Below, piece after piece: positions 34,242 to 45,516 of a DNA stretch of 64,000 nucleotides. The DNA is from Bidens hawaiensis (Eukaryota; Streptophyta; Magnoliopsida; Asterales; Asteraceae), in NCBI GenBank assembly GCA_021521415.1, contig JAIQDT010004212.1, positions 30,166 to 94,165 of the forward strand. The letters run 5' to 3'. Each line of letters opens with the position of its first letter. The stretch's first letter is position 1. The notes beneath the pieces are model-generated. The model was not told the DNA's origin. It did not search any database and was given only the letters and a program-made list of their open reading frames with translations. The position numbers and the translations under genes were made by a program.

Positions 34242-35983
34242 TGATGTGGTGAAAACAGCCAATTAAATATTAACTAAACTAAACAAGTAATAAAAACTAG
34301 ACTTAGACTCAACTACACAAAACACCAGAAAATGAACCGGTCAATTGTACTAAAGCTAAGTAAGTCTGGAATACCGAACCCACATGACTCTATAAATTAA
34401 GCTAATTAGCTAATTAGACTCGACTTACGACACGACTATTTATTATTAATGATTAAAGGGGGTTTTTAACTAAGATTTAACTAAGAAATCAAATAAAAAG
34501 CAAACGAGAAACAAGCAATTAAACACAAGATCGAAAGCAATCAGAGAAGGAATCTACCTAGGTAAGAATCCCATATATTAACAATCATCAAGCAGTGGAC
34601 AAATAACATGATTATGGAAACTGATTTCTAAATGTATTCATCTAACAAACCTTAAAGAACCCTTGACTGAATAAAACGACATCCCAAAGAATGATTATTA
34701 GATTATTAAGCAATCAGTTATATTGATTTCCTCACGGTTATCAAATAGAGTTAATTAATAGTATCTAAAGCAAGCAATCTTACGAAACACTAATCCCTAG
34801 ATAACTTGATAGGCTAGACACGACATCATGTACAAGGATCAACGCACTAAGCAAGAATATTGTCACAATCTATCCTAGCATGCGATTGACCAAGACACAC
34901 GAACAACTCCTCACCTTACAGCTATTGGATTTAGCAAGACATTTAAAACCCTAACCGACTATCAACTAGCTTCTATGATCTAATAGGCCTATTCAACCAC
35001 AATAATCAAAACACCATGTAATGATTAAAAATTAACCCTAAATCTAAAGAACACAATCAAAAGATATAAGATCTATGTGAATCTAGAATTAACAATCAAT
35101 CAAGATAATAAACATTCATATGCATCATGAAAGCAAAATCAAGTCTTTTACTATTAAAATAACGAAACCATAATCAAATAAATTATCCAAAGCAAGAATC
35201 ATGCATCAAACATGTTCATCAAACCTAGGTAGACATGAAGTCTAGCCTAGCATAGTCAGAAACAAAGATAAATAACTAAACCAAAGAACAAGGAGAAACA
35301 TCATGAAAGATAATGAACAAGGATGATGAAAAAGAACGAAATAACCCTTCTTAATCGACCCTTGAACACTTGTATGAAAGCTCTATGATGCTCCTTGATT
35401 CCTAGCCTCCAAAACTTCTCCAAACTTAGCTTAAATCCTTAGAAAATCGGCTGCCAACTTCTCTCTTCGTTTAGGTTTGCAAAAGATGTTTATATAAACG
35501 AGTACCGGGCTTGGGCTTGCGAAAAATGGCTGACCAGGGGGCTCTAGGCACCGCACGACCCCCTTGGAATTGGGCTCCGTGCGGCGCGGAGTGCTCAAGG
35601 GAGGAGTTCCGCAATTTTTTATTATTTCTTGATATAACTTGTTAAAACTCTTTCTTGAACTCCAAGTAACGCATAGAAACTTCTAGACCTTATATCCCTT
35701 GATCACCATGCCACCAACTACATGAAATAAATCAAAACTCTTAAGTGAAGTAATCATGTAACCGTTGACGAATAAAACGAACATAAGCTTCGCATGAAAT
35801 GATAGAAAGAATTAAGTTTAACATGCAAGACACCAAACAATTTAAAACATGATAAATGTATATAAACTTGACTCAAAACCTAATTTAATATAAGTTAAAC
35901 GAAACACGAACTAAACCGAACTCAAAACATTAAAGAAACAAAACTTTATAAGGGATTCAAGATGTATAAATAGACGTATAACA
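34242..35983 (-). repeat. 5' LTR of gypsy element 1
   Basis: Begins TGATGTGGTGAAAAC next to the primer site and ends GTATAACA. TTTATATAAA at 35489-35498 is a likely TATA box on the minus strand, upstream of the GC-rich patch. Confidence 0.9.
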
Positions 35984-35988
35984 GTTAT

Positions 35989-36196
35989 TCCTCCAGATCT
36001 ACAATTTTCTGTGTTTTCTTTCACTTGTTTTACTTAAAGTTTGTATTTTTATCATTAGATCTTGCTCCAATCGAACCAGATACAGCAGATCTGAAAGTTT
36101 CACTCTCAGATCTGATTAATTTTCAAATTCGATTTTTGAATCAGTTTAAGTTTTTACCTATTTCTCTTTAAAATTATCTTACAAAATACCAAAAAT
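35989..36196 (+). other. Leader of Copia C, right of gypsy element 1
   Basis: Continues the leader from 16803 (AACTCTGTCCTTCGTTAT then TCCTCCAGATCTAC), colinear with copy D. Confidence 0.75.
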
Positions 36197-37616
36197 CTGT
36201 CTGGTTTTGAAAAGCAAGAGGTTTCTACTAACAAAATCCCTGGGTGGTATGGACATGAGAATCACATTAAATGGAAGGTATTATTTGAATCTACTGTCTG
36301 TTACAACGACGTGGACATGTGGAACTCCATCAAGAATGGACCTTACACTCTTTATGGAACCTCTACTGGTGCTGGTATTCAAGTTGTTGAATCCAGAACA
36401 AGAAAACTTGATGATCGGGCTCATGCAATGTTTAAGTTAGGTCTTTCATGGGATATCCTGACCAAGGTTTCTCATCACAGAACCGCAAAGGCTATGTATG
36501 ATGCTATCTTAGAGATGTTTGAGGGCAACAATGAACTAAAGAAAATCAAGAAAGAGAGACTCAAACAACAGCTAGATAGATTCAAGTACAAGGAAGGTGA
36601 GAGACTAAAGTCGGTGCTTGAAAGATTCCTAGCCATTGTGAATGTGATTAGAACAACAGATTATGTTTTGACTGATGCTGACATGAATACTAAACTGTTA
36701 TCATCCTTGTTAAAGGAAAGGTACACAGCTAGTAAATTCATCATACAAAAGCCCAATTATAACACTTTGAGGTTGGATGATGTGATTTGCTTCTTGCAAG
36801 CTGCTGAAATAGAGATGATTGAAAAACAAGATGATCAGAGAAAATTAGCCCTGTTTTCAAATGACAAATGCTCTTATTGCTCAGATGGGAAGCATGACTG
36901 TGAAGAACTTACGACAAACCCCTATAATTGAAGAACCAAGTGAACATGGTGTTGACACACCTAAGGGTCTTATTGGAGGTAGCTCAAATGTTCAAGGAAC
37001 TCAGTCAAGATTTAATGTTCAACTCATTGATGACAATGAGTCTGCCTCTATGGCAAGTGGGCAAGAACCATATGGGGGAAATCATGATGGTCAAGGAAGT
37101 GAATATCAATCTCTGTTTTCAATGTTTACTGAAACATATAATGCTTTTATCGCCAAAAACATGATTCATACAAGTGTGGTTCAAGATGACTTGGAACAGA
37201 TTTATGCGGATGACCTTGAAGATATGGATTTGAAATGACAAGCTGCCATGTTGTCTTTGAGAAGTAAGAGGTTGTACAATAGGACTGGGAGGTCATTGGT
37301 GTCTGGTCCAAATGAAAGGATTGGGTTTGATAAGTCTAAGACAATTTGCTACCATTTCCAGCAACCAGGACACTTTGCTTGCGAATGCAATAAACCTAGA
37401 AACTTACAAGGGAGTCAATATCAGAACCAACAATCAAGAAACCAATACCAGCCAGCAAAACCAGCCAAGATTCAACAACTTCAACAACAATCCCAACTTT
37501 CACAACAGCTACCAGCAACCACAAATGACCAGCCAACAAGTTGTACCAAAGAACCAAAACTAACAATGAAACCACCAAAATCCTTCAAATGCTCCTGGAA
37601 ACACCAGCATAAATAA
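36197..37616 (+). pseudogene. Copia gag of copy C
   Basis: The frame is open from 36197 to 36931. The likely start codon is CTG at 36197 (CTG TCT GGT TTT GAA), apparently an ATG changed to CTG; the first ATG in frame is at 36311. Core motifs are HIKWKVLFESTVCYNDVDMW, LKQQLDRFKYKEGERL and LDDVICFLQAA. A frameshift near 36920 leads to DNESASMASGQEPYGG, then DLEDMDLK*, where TGG has become TGA. After KRLYNRTGR the zinc knuckle reads CYHFQQPGHFACEC, so its second Cys is Phe. A Gln/Asn-rich tail follows. Not functional as it stands. Confidence 0.85.
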
Positions 37617-39739
37617 TCAAAACCAGCCTAGAAACCAAGTAAATGTAGCACTTGCTGCTCAACAAGAAGTTGGGTTTGATTGGAGTTATTATGCTGATGA
37701 CATAACCAAGGCCAATGTTGCATTCAAGGCAAAAGTTGAAAATGAAGCTGGATCTTCTTCTTCACAGGTACATTCAAACTCTACACTTGAATTACTCCAA
37801 AAAATTGATGCATTGAATGTGAAAGTAGGAATGTTGGAGAGTGAATGCTTTAAGAAACAAAGCATGATCAATGTGTATCAAGCATGTGATTTAACTTATG
37901 AAGAAAAGTTCAAAAGCCTTGAAGAATATTGTATGAACAGTTTCAGAATTCAGTCAAGATATGTGACTGAGATTGAAGGACTGAAGAGAATGGTAGTTGA
38001 AGAAAAAGTGAGAAATAAAAATTACAAGTTGAAAATGAGTTTCTCAAAAATCTAGTCTCTACTGGAAACATTTGTGGTATATGGAATAAGATAAAAGAAG
38101 AAGATAAATACAAAGTTGTTCCTCCACCATTCAACAACAATTATTTATCAAAGGTTGACAAAGAAAAGAGAGAAGCATATCTTCAGCAGTTTAGAGATGT
38201 TTTTCAAGACAAAGAAGAGTTCGTTGACAACAACAAGATGGTGGAAGTGAGTGAAGATGGAGAATTTGTTGTGAAAGAAGAGGATAAAGATCATAAGTCA
38301 ATTGGTGTGCAAGTTTCTTAAGATGACTTCAATGAAGATGATCTGAACAAGGATGATTTAAGTGACTCTAGTGATCAAATTTCAAATGAAGACATTCAAG
38401 CTGTAGAAAGAAACAGAAGGCAGAAGAAACCTGACTCAATTGATAAACTCCCTAATCTCCCAAAGATGACTCCCAAGATGATCAAAAACAATGAAAGAAT
38501 GAGGAAGAGCATGTTAGGTTTGACATTTGTGAAAGATCCAAACAGAGCTACCGTGCAATCAAGCCACCGAGCAGGGATGTGCTAAGAAAGATCAAAGTAA
38601 ACAGCAAGAAGAAATCAAACGAGACAATGAAAACTGAACAATTCATCCCTGATTACCCTGTTTTCTCCAACCAAGAGTTGTTTGACATTGGTGAAGTGGA
38701 AACACTTGAAGAGTGTGAAAGAAGGCAGTGCAGAAACAGAGGAAACTTGGATGATGAGCCTATGAACTTAAAGAAGATAGTATTTTTGAAGAGCAATATT
38801 GAAAGACAAGATGTCAAAATTGATGAATTTGTGCCATTTTCAATCAATTTTAGTGGACTCAAGAACCAAAAAACCATTGGTATTGAACCTTCAAAACCAA
38901 GTGACAGATTTAAGAGGGGTGGTTCAAATGAAACTTTCAAAGGGAAAGTTTGGAGTAAAAATTGTGATGAATATGGTCATCACACTGACTCTTGTCATGA
39001 AAGATTGACATTCACACCAATTTATGTACCAAATGAAACAAAGTTTGGACAAGAATTTGGGTATTACAACAAAAGATACAATGTGTATTTAGGAAAAGGG
39101 AAAGCGTGTGGAGATGTGAAAGACAAAGGTCATGTGTTAGGAAATGATAAGAAAGTAATGAGTGATAAGACAACAAAGAGTGTTGAAGAGAAAGCAAAGA
39201 AGAATGGAATTTATCAAGTGAAAAGAGAGACAATTTCCATCAAGTCTGAGATTGTTATGAGAAGAAGTAATCAACCTTTGAGAATTGTTCCTAACAAACA
39301 AAAAAATCAGTTAAATCTGATGACTCTGAAAATTCACCAAAAGAAGACAAGAAAAATGGAAAGGGTGTGTTTTCAAGAAAGAAGGGAAGAGAGCTTAATG
39401 GTGATGAAAAATTTCTACTGAAAAGTAGATTTGAGCTTCATGGTTTTCTTTGGAAACCAAGAAATGAGAGAATGATGTGAGAAATCTGAGAGTTGAAAAG
39501 GATTATGTTGTTCAAGAATGCAAAACCATAATTCCTTGTGAGAAAAGCCCAATTGATAGTGGCTATGAATCAGATTCGCCTGATGACTATGATGTTGTGT
39601 ATGAAGACCCTAAACCATTTTCTAACTCCAAAGGAACTGTTGTAGATGACAATAATGAATTGCAAGTCTTTTCAACTTGCATTTCATTACTAAACTGATC
39701 AAATTTCTTTTATATGTGTAGGGATAGTCCACACCAGTC
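37617..39739 (+). pseudogene. Copy C gag-pol spacer with second knuckle
   Basis: A long Lys/Glu-rich region in several frames. 37813-38055 is coiled-coil-like (KIDALNVKVGMLESECFKKQ). 38579-39421 carries LKSNIERQDVKIDEFVPFSI and KNCDEYGHHTDSCHE, a degenerate second knuckle (first Cys is Ser; copy D keeps it). The remainder, to 39698, is acidic. This spacer of roughly 650 codons between the first knuckle and the protease is long for a Copia element. Stops at about 38055, 38320 and 39420. Confidence 0.75.
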
Positions 39740-40189
39740 AATGAAGTATGGTATATGGACATTGGATGTTCCAGGCATATGACATGTGACAAGAGGTCAC
39801 TTGTAATCTATGAGGAGAAATTTGAAGGTCCGGTTGCCTTTGGAAGTGATGAATATGGTGGAAAGATTGTTGGTAAAGGAATCTTGACAAATGGAAATGT
39901 CACATTTGATAATGTCTTCTATGTGGAAGGATTACAATATAAACTTTTGAGCATTTCACAAATGTGTGATAAAGGTTATAAGGTTGGATTTGATGACTCA
40001 CACTGTTTCATCTTAAAACCTGAATTTGTAATCCCACCATACATGATTATGATGATGGCACCTAGGAATGGCAATCTGTATGAGCTTAATATGAAAGATG
40101 TTATTTCAAGGGGTGGTACATGTATGTATCCAAGGCCACTGAAACTGAGACCAAATTATGGCATAGGAAAATTTGTCATGTCAACTTGA
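39740..40189 (+). pseudogene. Protease domain of copy C
   Basis: WYMDIGCSRHMTCDKRS: the catalytic DSG has become DIG. It is followed by GPVAFGSDEYGGKIVGKGIL, NVTFDNVFYVEGLQYKLLSI and KVGFDDSHCFILKPEF in one frame from 39755. The active-site change alone should abolish activity. Confidence 0.85.
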
Positions 40190-40920
40190 AGAATATGAAC
40201 AGACTAGTCAATGGTGAGCATGTAATTGGCTTACCTACAAGAGAGTTCAAGTTAGATGACAATTGTATTTCTTGTCATAAGGGTAAGTAGCACAAGACTT
40301 CACATAAGACAAAGCTTATCAACACAATTGATCATGTGCTTGAGTTGCTTCACATGGATCTCTTTGGTCCTGTGAGTGTTCCAAGCATAGGGAAAAAGAG
40401 ATACTGTCTTGTGATAATTGATGACTATTCAAGATACACTTGGGTTTATTTCCTAAGTACAAAAGATGAAGCTATAGAATTGATTAAGAACTGTGTAACC
40501 AGAGTTGAGAATCAGTTGGATGCAAGGGTTAAAGTGATGAGAAGTGATAATGGAACTAAGTTCAAAAATGGGGTAATGGAAGAGTTTTGCAATGAAAATG
40601 GAATTTTACTACAGTTCAGTGCTCCTAGAACTCCTGAACAGAATGGTGTTGCAAGGAGAAGACATAGAACACTCATTGAAGCTGCAAGAACCATGTTGGC
40701 AAATGCTTTCTTGCCTGTTACCTTTTGTGCATAAGCTATTAACACTGCTTGTTATGTTCAGAATAGAGTCCTTCTCAACAAAAGTCAAGACAAGACTCCA
40801 TATGAGATTTTGTTCAAAAAGAAGCCCTACATCAAGTTTCTCAAACCATTTCGATGCAAAATTTCTTTTCTTAACACTAAGGACTATTTGAACAGGTTTC
40901 AATCAAAATCGTTAGATTGC
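40190..40920 (+). pseudogene. Integrase of copy C
   Basis: The HHCC zinc domain (CHVNLKNMNRLV...CISCHKGK*) carries one stop. The core has HMDLFGPVSVPS, RSDNGTKFKNG and PEQNGVARRRHRTL, where the third catalytic residue, normally Glu in VAERR, is Arg. A stop lies at CA*AINTACYVQN. After TPYEILFKKKPYIKFLKPF the frame decays. Confidence 0.85.
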
Positions 40921-41115
40921 TTCTTTCTTTGTTACTTAAGTATATAGAGTCTATGTCAAAGACCATTTAAGTGTGATTGAATCCTCTGATGTGGTCTTCA
41001 ATAAAAATCAATTTAATACTGTTGATGGTGCTGCATGGCTGTTTGGCCTTGAGAAGCTGATAAAGCCTTCAAGATTTATTTAGAAGACTTCGATGACTCA
41101 TTCTACAAGACCAGG

Positions 41116-41648
41116 GTGATTGAAAAGAACAATGAAAATAAGTTGAATTTAGAAAAGTTGTGGTCAAAGGTGGAAGGAAAAAGAAGTGAATACAGATTCA
41201 TAAAGGACCCCTCAACTGCTGACAGTGAACAAGTTCAAGATCAAGTCCAAAACCAAGTGCAATACAATGAACAAGAACCTGATCAAGAACATGGAAATCA
41301 AGACAATCATGTAGTTCATGATGATGGTGTTCTAAATGAAAGATATTCAAGCAATCCAGATGAAGCACAAAGACAGCTACAAGGGAAGCTAGATTTGAAG
41401 ATCTATTTCAAAGGATGAATATGGGAAACAATGGTGCATCTACCTCAGAACAGAACAATGAAGAAGCACCAGAGTTTCATGATGCAACTACTGATTTGAT
41501 CATTGATGAACATGATCTCAATGACACAAATCTTGATTCTAATTTGTATACTAATGTGATAACACAATCCTCTTATGTTGAGAAGAATCACCCACCTGAA
41601 AACATCATTGGAGACATAAATGAAAGAGTGACAAGAAGTGCATCTTAA
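41116..41648 (+). pseudogene. Integrase-RT linker of copy C
   Basis: Gln/Asp/Glu-rich frames (DQVQNQVQYNEQEPDQEHGN; EAPEFHDATTDLIIDEHDLN) between integrase and RT, separated by a stop near 41418. Such low-complexity linkers are usual here in Copia polyproteins. Confidence 0.65.
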
Positions 41649-41663
41649 TCTGCAAACATTTGT

Positions 41664-43223
41664 TTGTACTCCTTCTTTCTATCTCAAAATGAACCCAAGA
41701 ACATTGTTCAAGCATTGAAAGATAACTGTTGGGTAGAAGCAATGCAAGAGGAGTTGGCCCTATTCAGAGATTTTCAAGTGTGGGAACTTGTAGATAGGCC
41801 AAGAAACAGATATGCCATTGGAACTAAATGGGTTTTTAGGAACAAAAGGGATGAAAGAGGTATTGTAATCAATAACAAGGCAAGACTTGTTGCACTGGGA
41901 TGCCTACTAGAAGAAGAGATAGATTTTGAGGAGGTCTTTGATCCTATAGCAAGACTAGAAGCAATAAGAATTTTTCTTGCTTATGCTGCCTCAAAGAACA
42001 TAAGGGTATTTCAGCTAGATGTCAAATCTGCTTTCTTAAATGGAAAAATAGAAGAGGAAGTGTATGTGTCTCAACTACCAGGTTTTGAGGGCCCTGATTA
42101 TCCTAACAGAGTTTATAAGTTGAACAAAGCTTTGTATGGACTACATCAAGCTCTAAGAGCTTGGTATAATGAGTTATCTAATCACTTAATTGATAATGGT
42201 TTCTCAAGAGGAACTATTTACAAGACCCTCTTCTACAAGAAAAGAGGAAAATATTTGCTTCTATTACAAGTTTATGTGGATGACATCTTCTTTGGCTCAA
42301 CCAATGAACAAATGTGCGATGAATTTGAAGATGTGATGAAATCAAAGTACTCAATGAGCTCTATGAGAGAAATGAACTTCTTTCTAGGATTTCAAGTTCA
42401 ACAAAAGAGTGATGAAATCTTCATATTCCAGTCTAAGTATGTACAGGACATTTTGAACAAGTTCAAATGTCAAGATTTCAAAACTGCTTCAACACCCATG
42501 GACACTCATAAGAAGATGATAGCTGATGAAAATGGGGAGCCTGTAGATGAGCATGAATACAGAGCTAAAATTGGTTCTTTGATGTATCTTATTGCATCTA
42601 GGCCATATATCATGTTTGCAGTTTATGTATATGCAAGGTTCCAATCAAGTACTAAGTTATCTCACACGACAGCAATCAAGGGAATCTTTAGATACTTGAA
42701 GGGAAAACCTGATTTGGGAATTTGGTATCCAAAGAACCAATCCTTTGATTTGATAGCTTTTAATGACAGTGACTATGATGGATGCAATAAGAGAAGGAAG
42801 TCAACTTCTGGAGGATGTCAATTTTTGGGAGATAGGCTAGTGGCTTGGCACTGCAAGAAACAAACTACAGTGTCAATCTCAACTGCTGAAGCTGAGTACA
42901 TTGTTGCATCTACCTGCTGTGCACAAGTCCTGTGGATTCAAAATCAGATGCTAGATTATAGTCTAAATTGCTTGAACACTCCTATTTACATTGATAACAC
43001 TGCTGTATTTTTCATAGTTAAATATCATGTTCAACATTTCAAGACCAAGCACATTGAAATCATACATCATTTCATTAGGGATTGTAATGAAAAAGGTTTG
43101 ATAGAAATGAAAAGAGTTGACATAAGTGATAATTTGGCTGACCTATTCACCAAACCACTTGATAGAACCAGGTTCAACTTCCTTTTGAAAGCCCTGGAGA
43201 TGATTAATTCTGATGAGGTCTGA
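41664..43223 (+). CDS. Reverse transcriptase-RNase H of Copia copy C
   Basis: An open frame of 519 codons. RT covers about residues 25-270: WVEAMQEELALFRDFQVWEL, KARLVALGCL, FQLDVKSAFLNGKIEEEVYV, LYGLHQALRAWYNEL and the active-site box YVDD (residues 204-207, at 42273-42284). RNase H covers about 355-500, with FNDSDYDGC, STAEAEYIVAS, YIDNTAVF and DNLADLFTKPLD. It is the only uninterrupted pol domain in the window, although upstream stops cut it off from gag. It probably survives as an open frame by chance. RT copies element RNA into cDNA and RNase H degrades the template. Confidence 0.9.
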   Translation: MYSFFLSQNEPKNIVQALKDNCWVEAMQEELALFRDFQVWELVDRPRNRYAIGTKWVFRNKRDERGIVINNKARLVALGCLLEEEIDFEEVFDPIARLEAIRIFLAYAASKNIRVFQLDVKSAFLNGKIEEEVYVSQLPGFEGPDYPNRVYKLNKALYGLHQALRAWYNELSNHLIDNGFSRGTIYKTLFYKKRGKYLLLLQVYVDDIFFGSTNEQMCDEFEDVMKSKYSMSSMREMNFFLGFQVQQKSDEIFIFQSKYVQDILNKFKCQDFKTASTPMDTHKKMIADENGEPVDEHEYRAKIGSLMYLIASRPYIMFAVYVYARFQSSTKLSHTTAIKGIFRYLKGKPDLGIWYPKNQSFDLIAFNDSDYDGCNKRRKSTSGGCQFLGDRLVAWHCKKQTTVSISTAEAEYIVASTCCAQVLWIQNQMLDYSLNCLNTPIYIDNTAVFFIVKYHVQHFKTKHIEIIHHFIRDCNEKGLIEMKRVDISDNLADLFTKPLDRTRFNFLLKALEMINSDEV

Positions 43224-45029
43224 TTAAGGATGTGTGCTTGAATGTGCTAACTGATTATCTTTTACAAGAGTCTTGTTGAATGTTTGTGTATGTGTTAATT
43301 GTTATTTTGATGTTAACTGATGTGTGCTTGATTGATTATTTGTGCAACTTAGGTGTCTTTGACGCTATGCTTGTTTATCAGTTAACATGTGTGATGTCAT
43401 GATATGTATTTTGAATCGAGACAAACTTGAATATGTGCTTATCTGATATCTTGATTGTGTAATTAATCTGATCTAGTGATGTTATTAGGATTTGTTAGAC
43501 TATGCATGTTGAGAAGTCTGCTTGTTTTGATGATGTCATGATTAATATTTGAATATGTTACACTTTTCTATGCCAAAATATGTTTTTGTTTCAAAATTGC
43601 ATGCTCAAATGAGATTATCAAATGAATTTTGCATAAAACATTTTTGACAAAAAAAACAGAGCTAGTTGATTAATGATGTTAAGATATGATAAGATTATTC
43701 AGTTCAAAACTTTATAGAAGCTTAAAAGGTTTTTTTTAATGAAAAGACTCAAAAAGTTTTGCTTTCGCTTAAAACTATGTCGACTGCTCAAGTTGGAAGG
43801 ACATGTACTTGTATATGTTTGGTCCTGTGATCTATTTGTAGATTCACAGGATTGCCATTCACCTAAAGACTGAAAGCATTCGGAGCGATAGTGATGTGAT
43901 TTTGTTTTTCTAAATTCTTTCACTTAAAATTATGTCAATAACTCTATGTTGGAGGGGTGTTTGGTCTTGTTAACCACTTTTGGACATCCAGGATAGCCAT
44001 TTACCTGAAAGCTAAGAGTGATTGGGGTGACTGAGTTTTAAATGCGTTTTCTATAACTTTGAGAAATGATAGTACATTGGTTATTTCTGATGATCTTATG
44101 GATTTAATAGGCTAAAAAGGCAGTTAGTGCAGTTATTATCATATATGGTTGTTTTCCATGATGTGTAAAATCTGAGGTGAAATAAACATAATGAAATATG
44201 CTAATCTTTATGTGGTGATGCATAGTTGTCTGTGCATGTGTCAAGGTACATCTCTCCAAATGTTAGGCATAAAAGTGATTACCCAGTCATACACGAGCCC
44301 GTTGGTATTTAGTCAACCCAAAAATGAAACATCTTTATATATAACATAGAACAGTTATGAAAAGTATCAAAAATTCAAGAAAAATGACAAAATTATGAAT
44401 AAATCAACCAAAAGTTGATAAGTGTGTAAGATTCTATTTTATCAAACAAAGAGGGTACTAACTAGAACTACATATATGGGGGCATCCAAATAAGTCATGT
44501 CATGTCTCGAATGAAATGCATCTAAGTCTAACGTTCAACCCCTATAATGTTTGAAATAAAATTTATAAAAATATTAAATAAGTTCTGTCATAAAGAAATA
44601 TATTTTGACCAAATATCAGGGGGTTGAAGTCAAATTAGGGTGGTCTGAGGAAAGCCAATTAAGCTTTGAGAAGAGATATGAGGCATCATAACATAGTGTT
44701 AACCATTTCTGTATTATGCTACTTAAATGAACCTTAAATCATATCACCAATATGCAATGAAAATCATGCTAAGTCTAGACCTCCTGATAACGTGTCTGAT
44801 ACGTCATAACGATGCTGAGAATGAAGTAATGAGAGACAACCTAACCAATATGATCCCATGTTGAGATCTTTTCATAAATGAAAGAAAATGTTTTGAAAGG
44901 AAAGATATAACTGAAATTTTATGTCAAAATGCACCATTTGCTCTTTAAACTTTAAACTTTTATTGAAAATGTTTATTATAAAGTTTTAAGTTCAAACAGT
45001 GTTGCATTTTACTTGAATATGTTTGAATA
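43224..45029 (+). other. Region 3' of pol in Copia C, no gene
   Basis: AT-rich and TGTGTGCTTG-rich DNA without a conserved frame. It includes an imperfect 155-bp duplication (43764-43917 and 43919-44055) with a hairpin at 43824-43850. Confidence 0.6.
43764..44055. repeat. Imperfect tandem duplication of about 155 bp
   Basis: CTTAAAACTATGTCGACTGC...GGTCCTGT...GCCATTCACCTAAAGACTGA recurs as CTTAAAATTATGTCAATAAC...GGTCTTGT...GCCATTTACCTGAAAGCT. Confidence 0.7.
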
Positions 45030-45511
45030 TGTTCTTTCGAGTAAGGTTTAGTCATTTTAACCTTTTCAAGTAAGGTTTAAAAGTTTTCAACCTTTTCAGG
45101 TAAACTTAGAGGCTTTTGTCTAAGTTTCTCAGTTTCGAGTACGCTTTGATTAACTTACAAACTTTCCAATAGACTTTCTTGTTTTATCTGAAGTTTAACT
45201 GTTTCAGGCATACTTAATACTTGAATATGTCTTTTCGAGCAAGCTATGATAACTTTGGTCATTCCTAGCACGATTTGATGTTTTTATTATGTTTCCAGTA
45301 ATCTTAACAACTGTGCTTGTTTGTATTTGAAGTTCCCAGCAAGCTTTTAGAATTTATACTTTCTAGCATACTTTTTCTGAGAGTATAACTGTTTACTAGC
45401 AAGCTATTTGAATATGTTAGTTTCTAGCAAGCTTTAATGTTTTCAACAAATTCTAGCACACTTAGGTGATTTGTTTGAGTTTTTGACTCATTCTAGCAAA
45501 CTTTGTGATGT
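45030..45511 (+). repeat. Periodic CNAGCAAGCTTT-like motif array, left half
   Basis: About 15 degenerate copies of CTAGCAAGCTTT or CGAGTAAGGTTT occur roughly every 28-40 bp (for example 45049, 45137, 45237, 45335, 45396, 45425, 45493). The array is interrupted by element 2. Confidence 0.75.
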
Positions 45512-45516
45512 GTAAG

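Larger units (their letters stand above)
16809..35983 (-). mobile_element. Athila-like Ty3/gypsy element 1, minus strand, non-autonomous
   Basis: Two LTRs (16809-18544 and 34242-35983) in direct orientation, flanking GTTAT on both sides (16804-16808 and 35984-35988), and the primer site next to the right LTR. The interior has gag, a nucleocapsid knuckle and a protease piece, then goes directly into the 3' untranslated tail: no RT, RNase H or integrase. The tail is interrupted by the solo LTR at 19676-30715. The insertion lies in the leader of Copia C. The LTRs differ more than those of Copia H, so it is older. Confidence 0.9.

Noticed and set aside
43224..45029. Host gene between Copia pol and the motif array
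   Set aside because: No conserved frame or splice pattern found; it fits an element 3' region.
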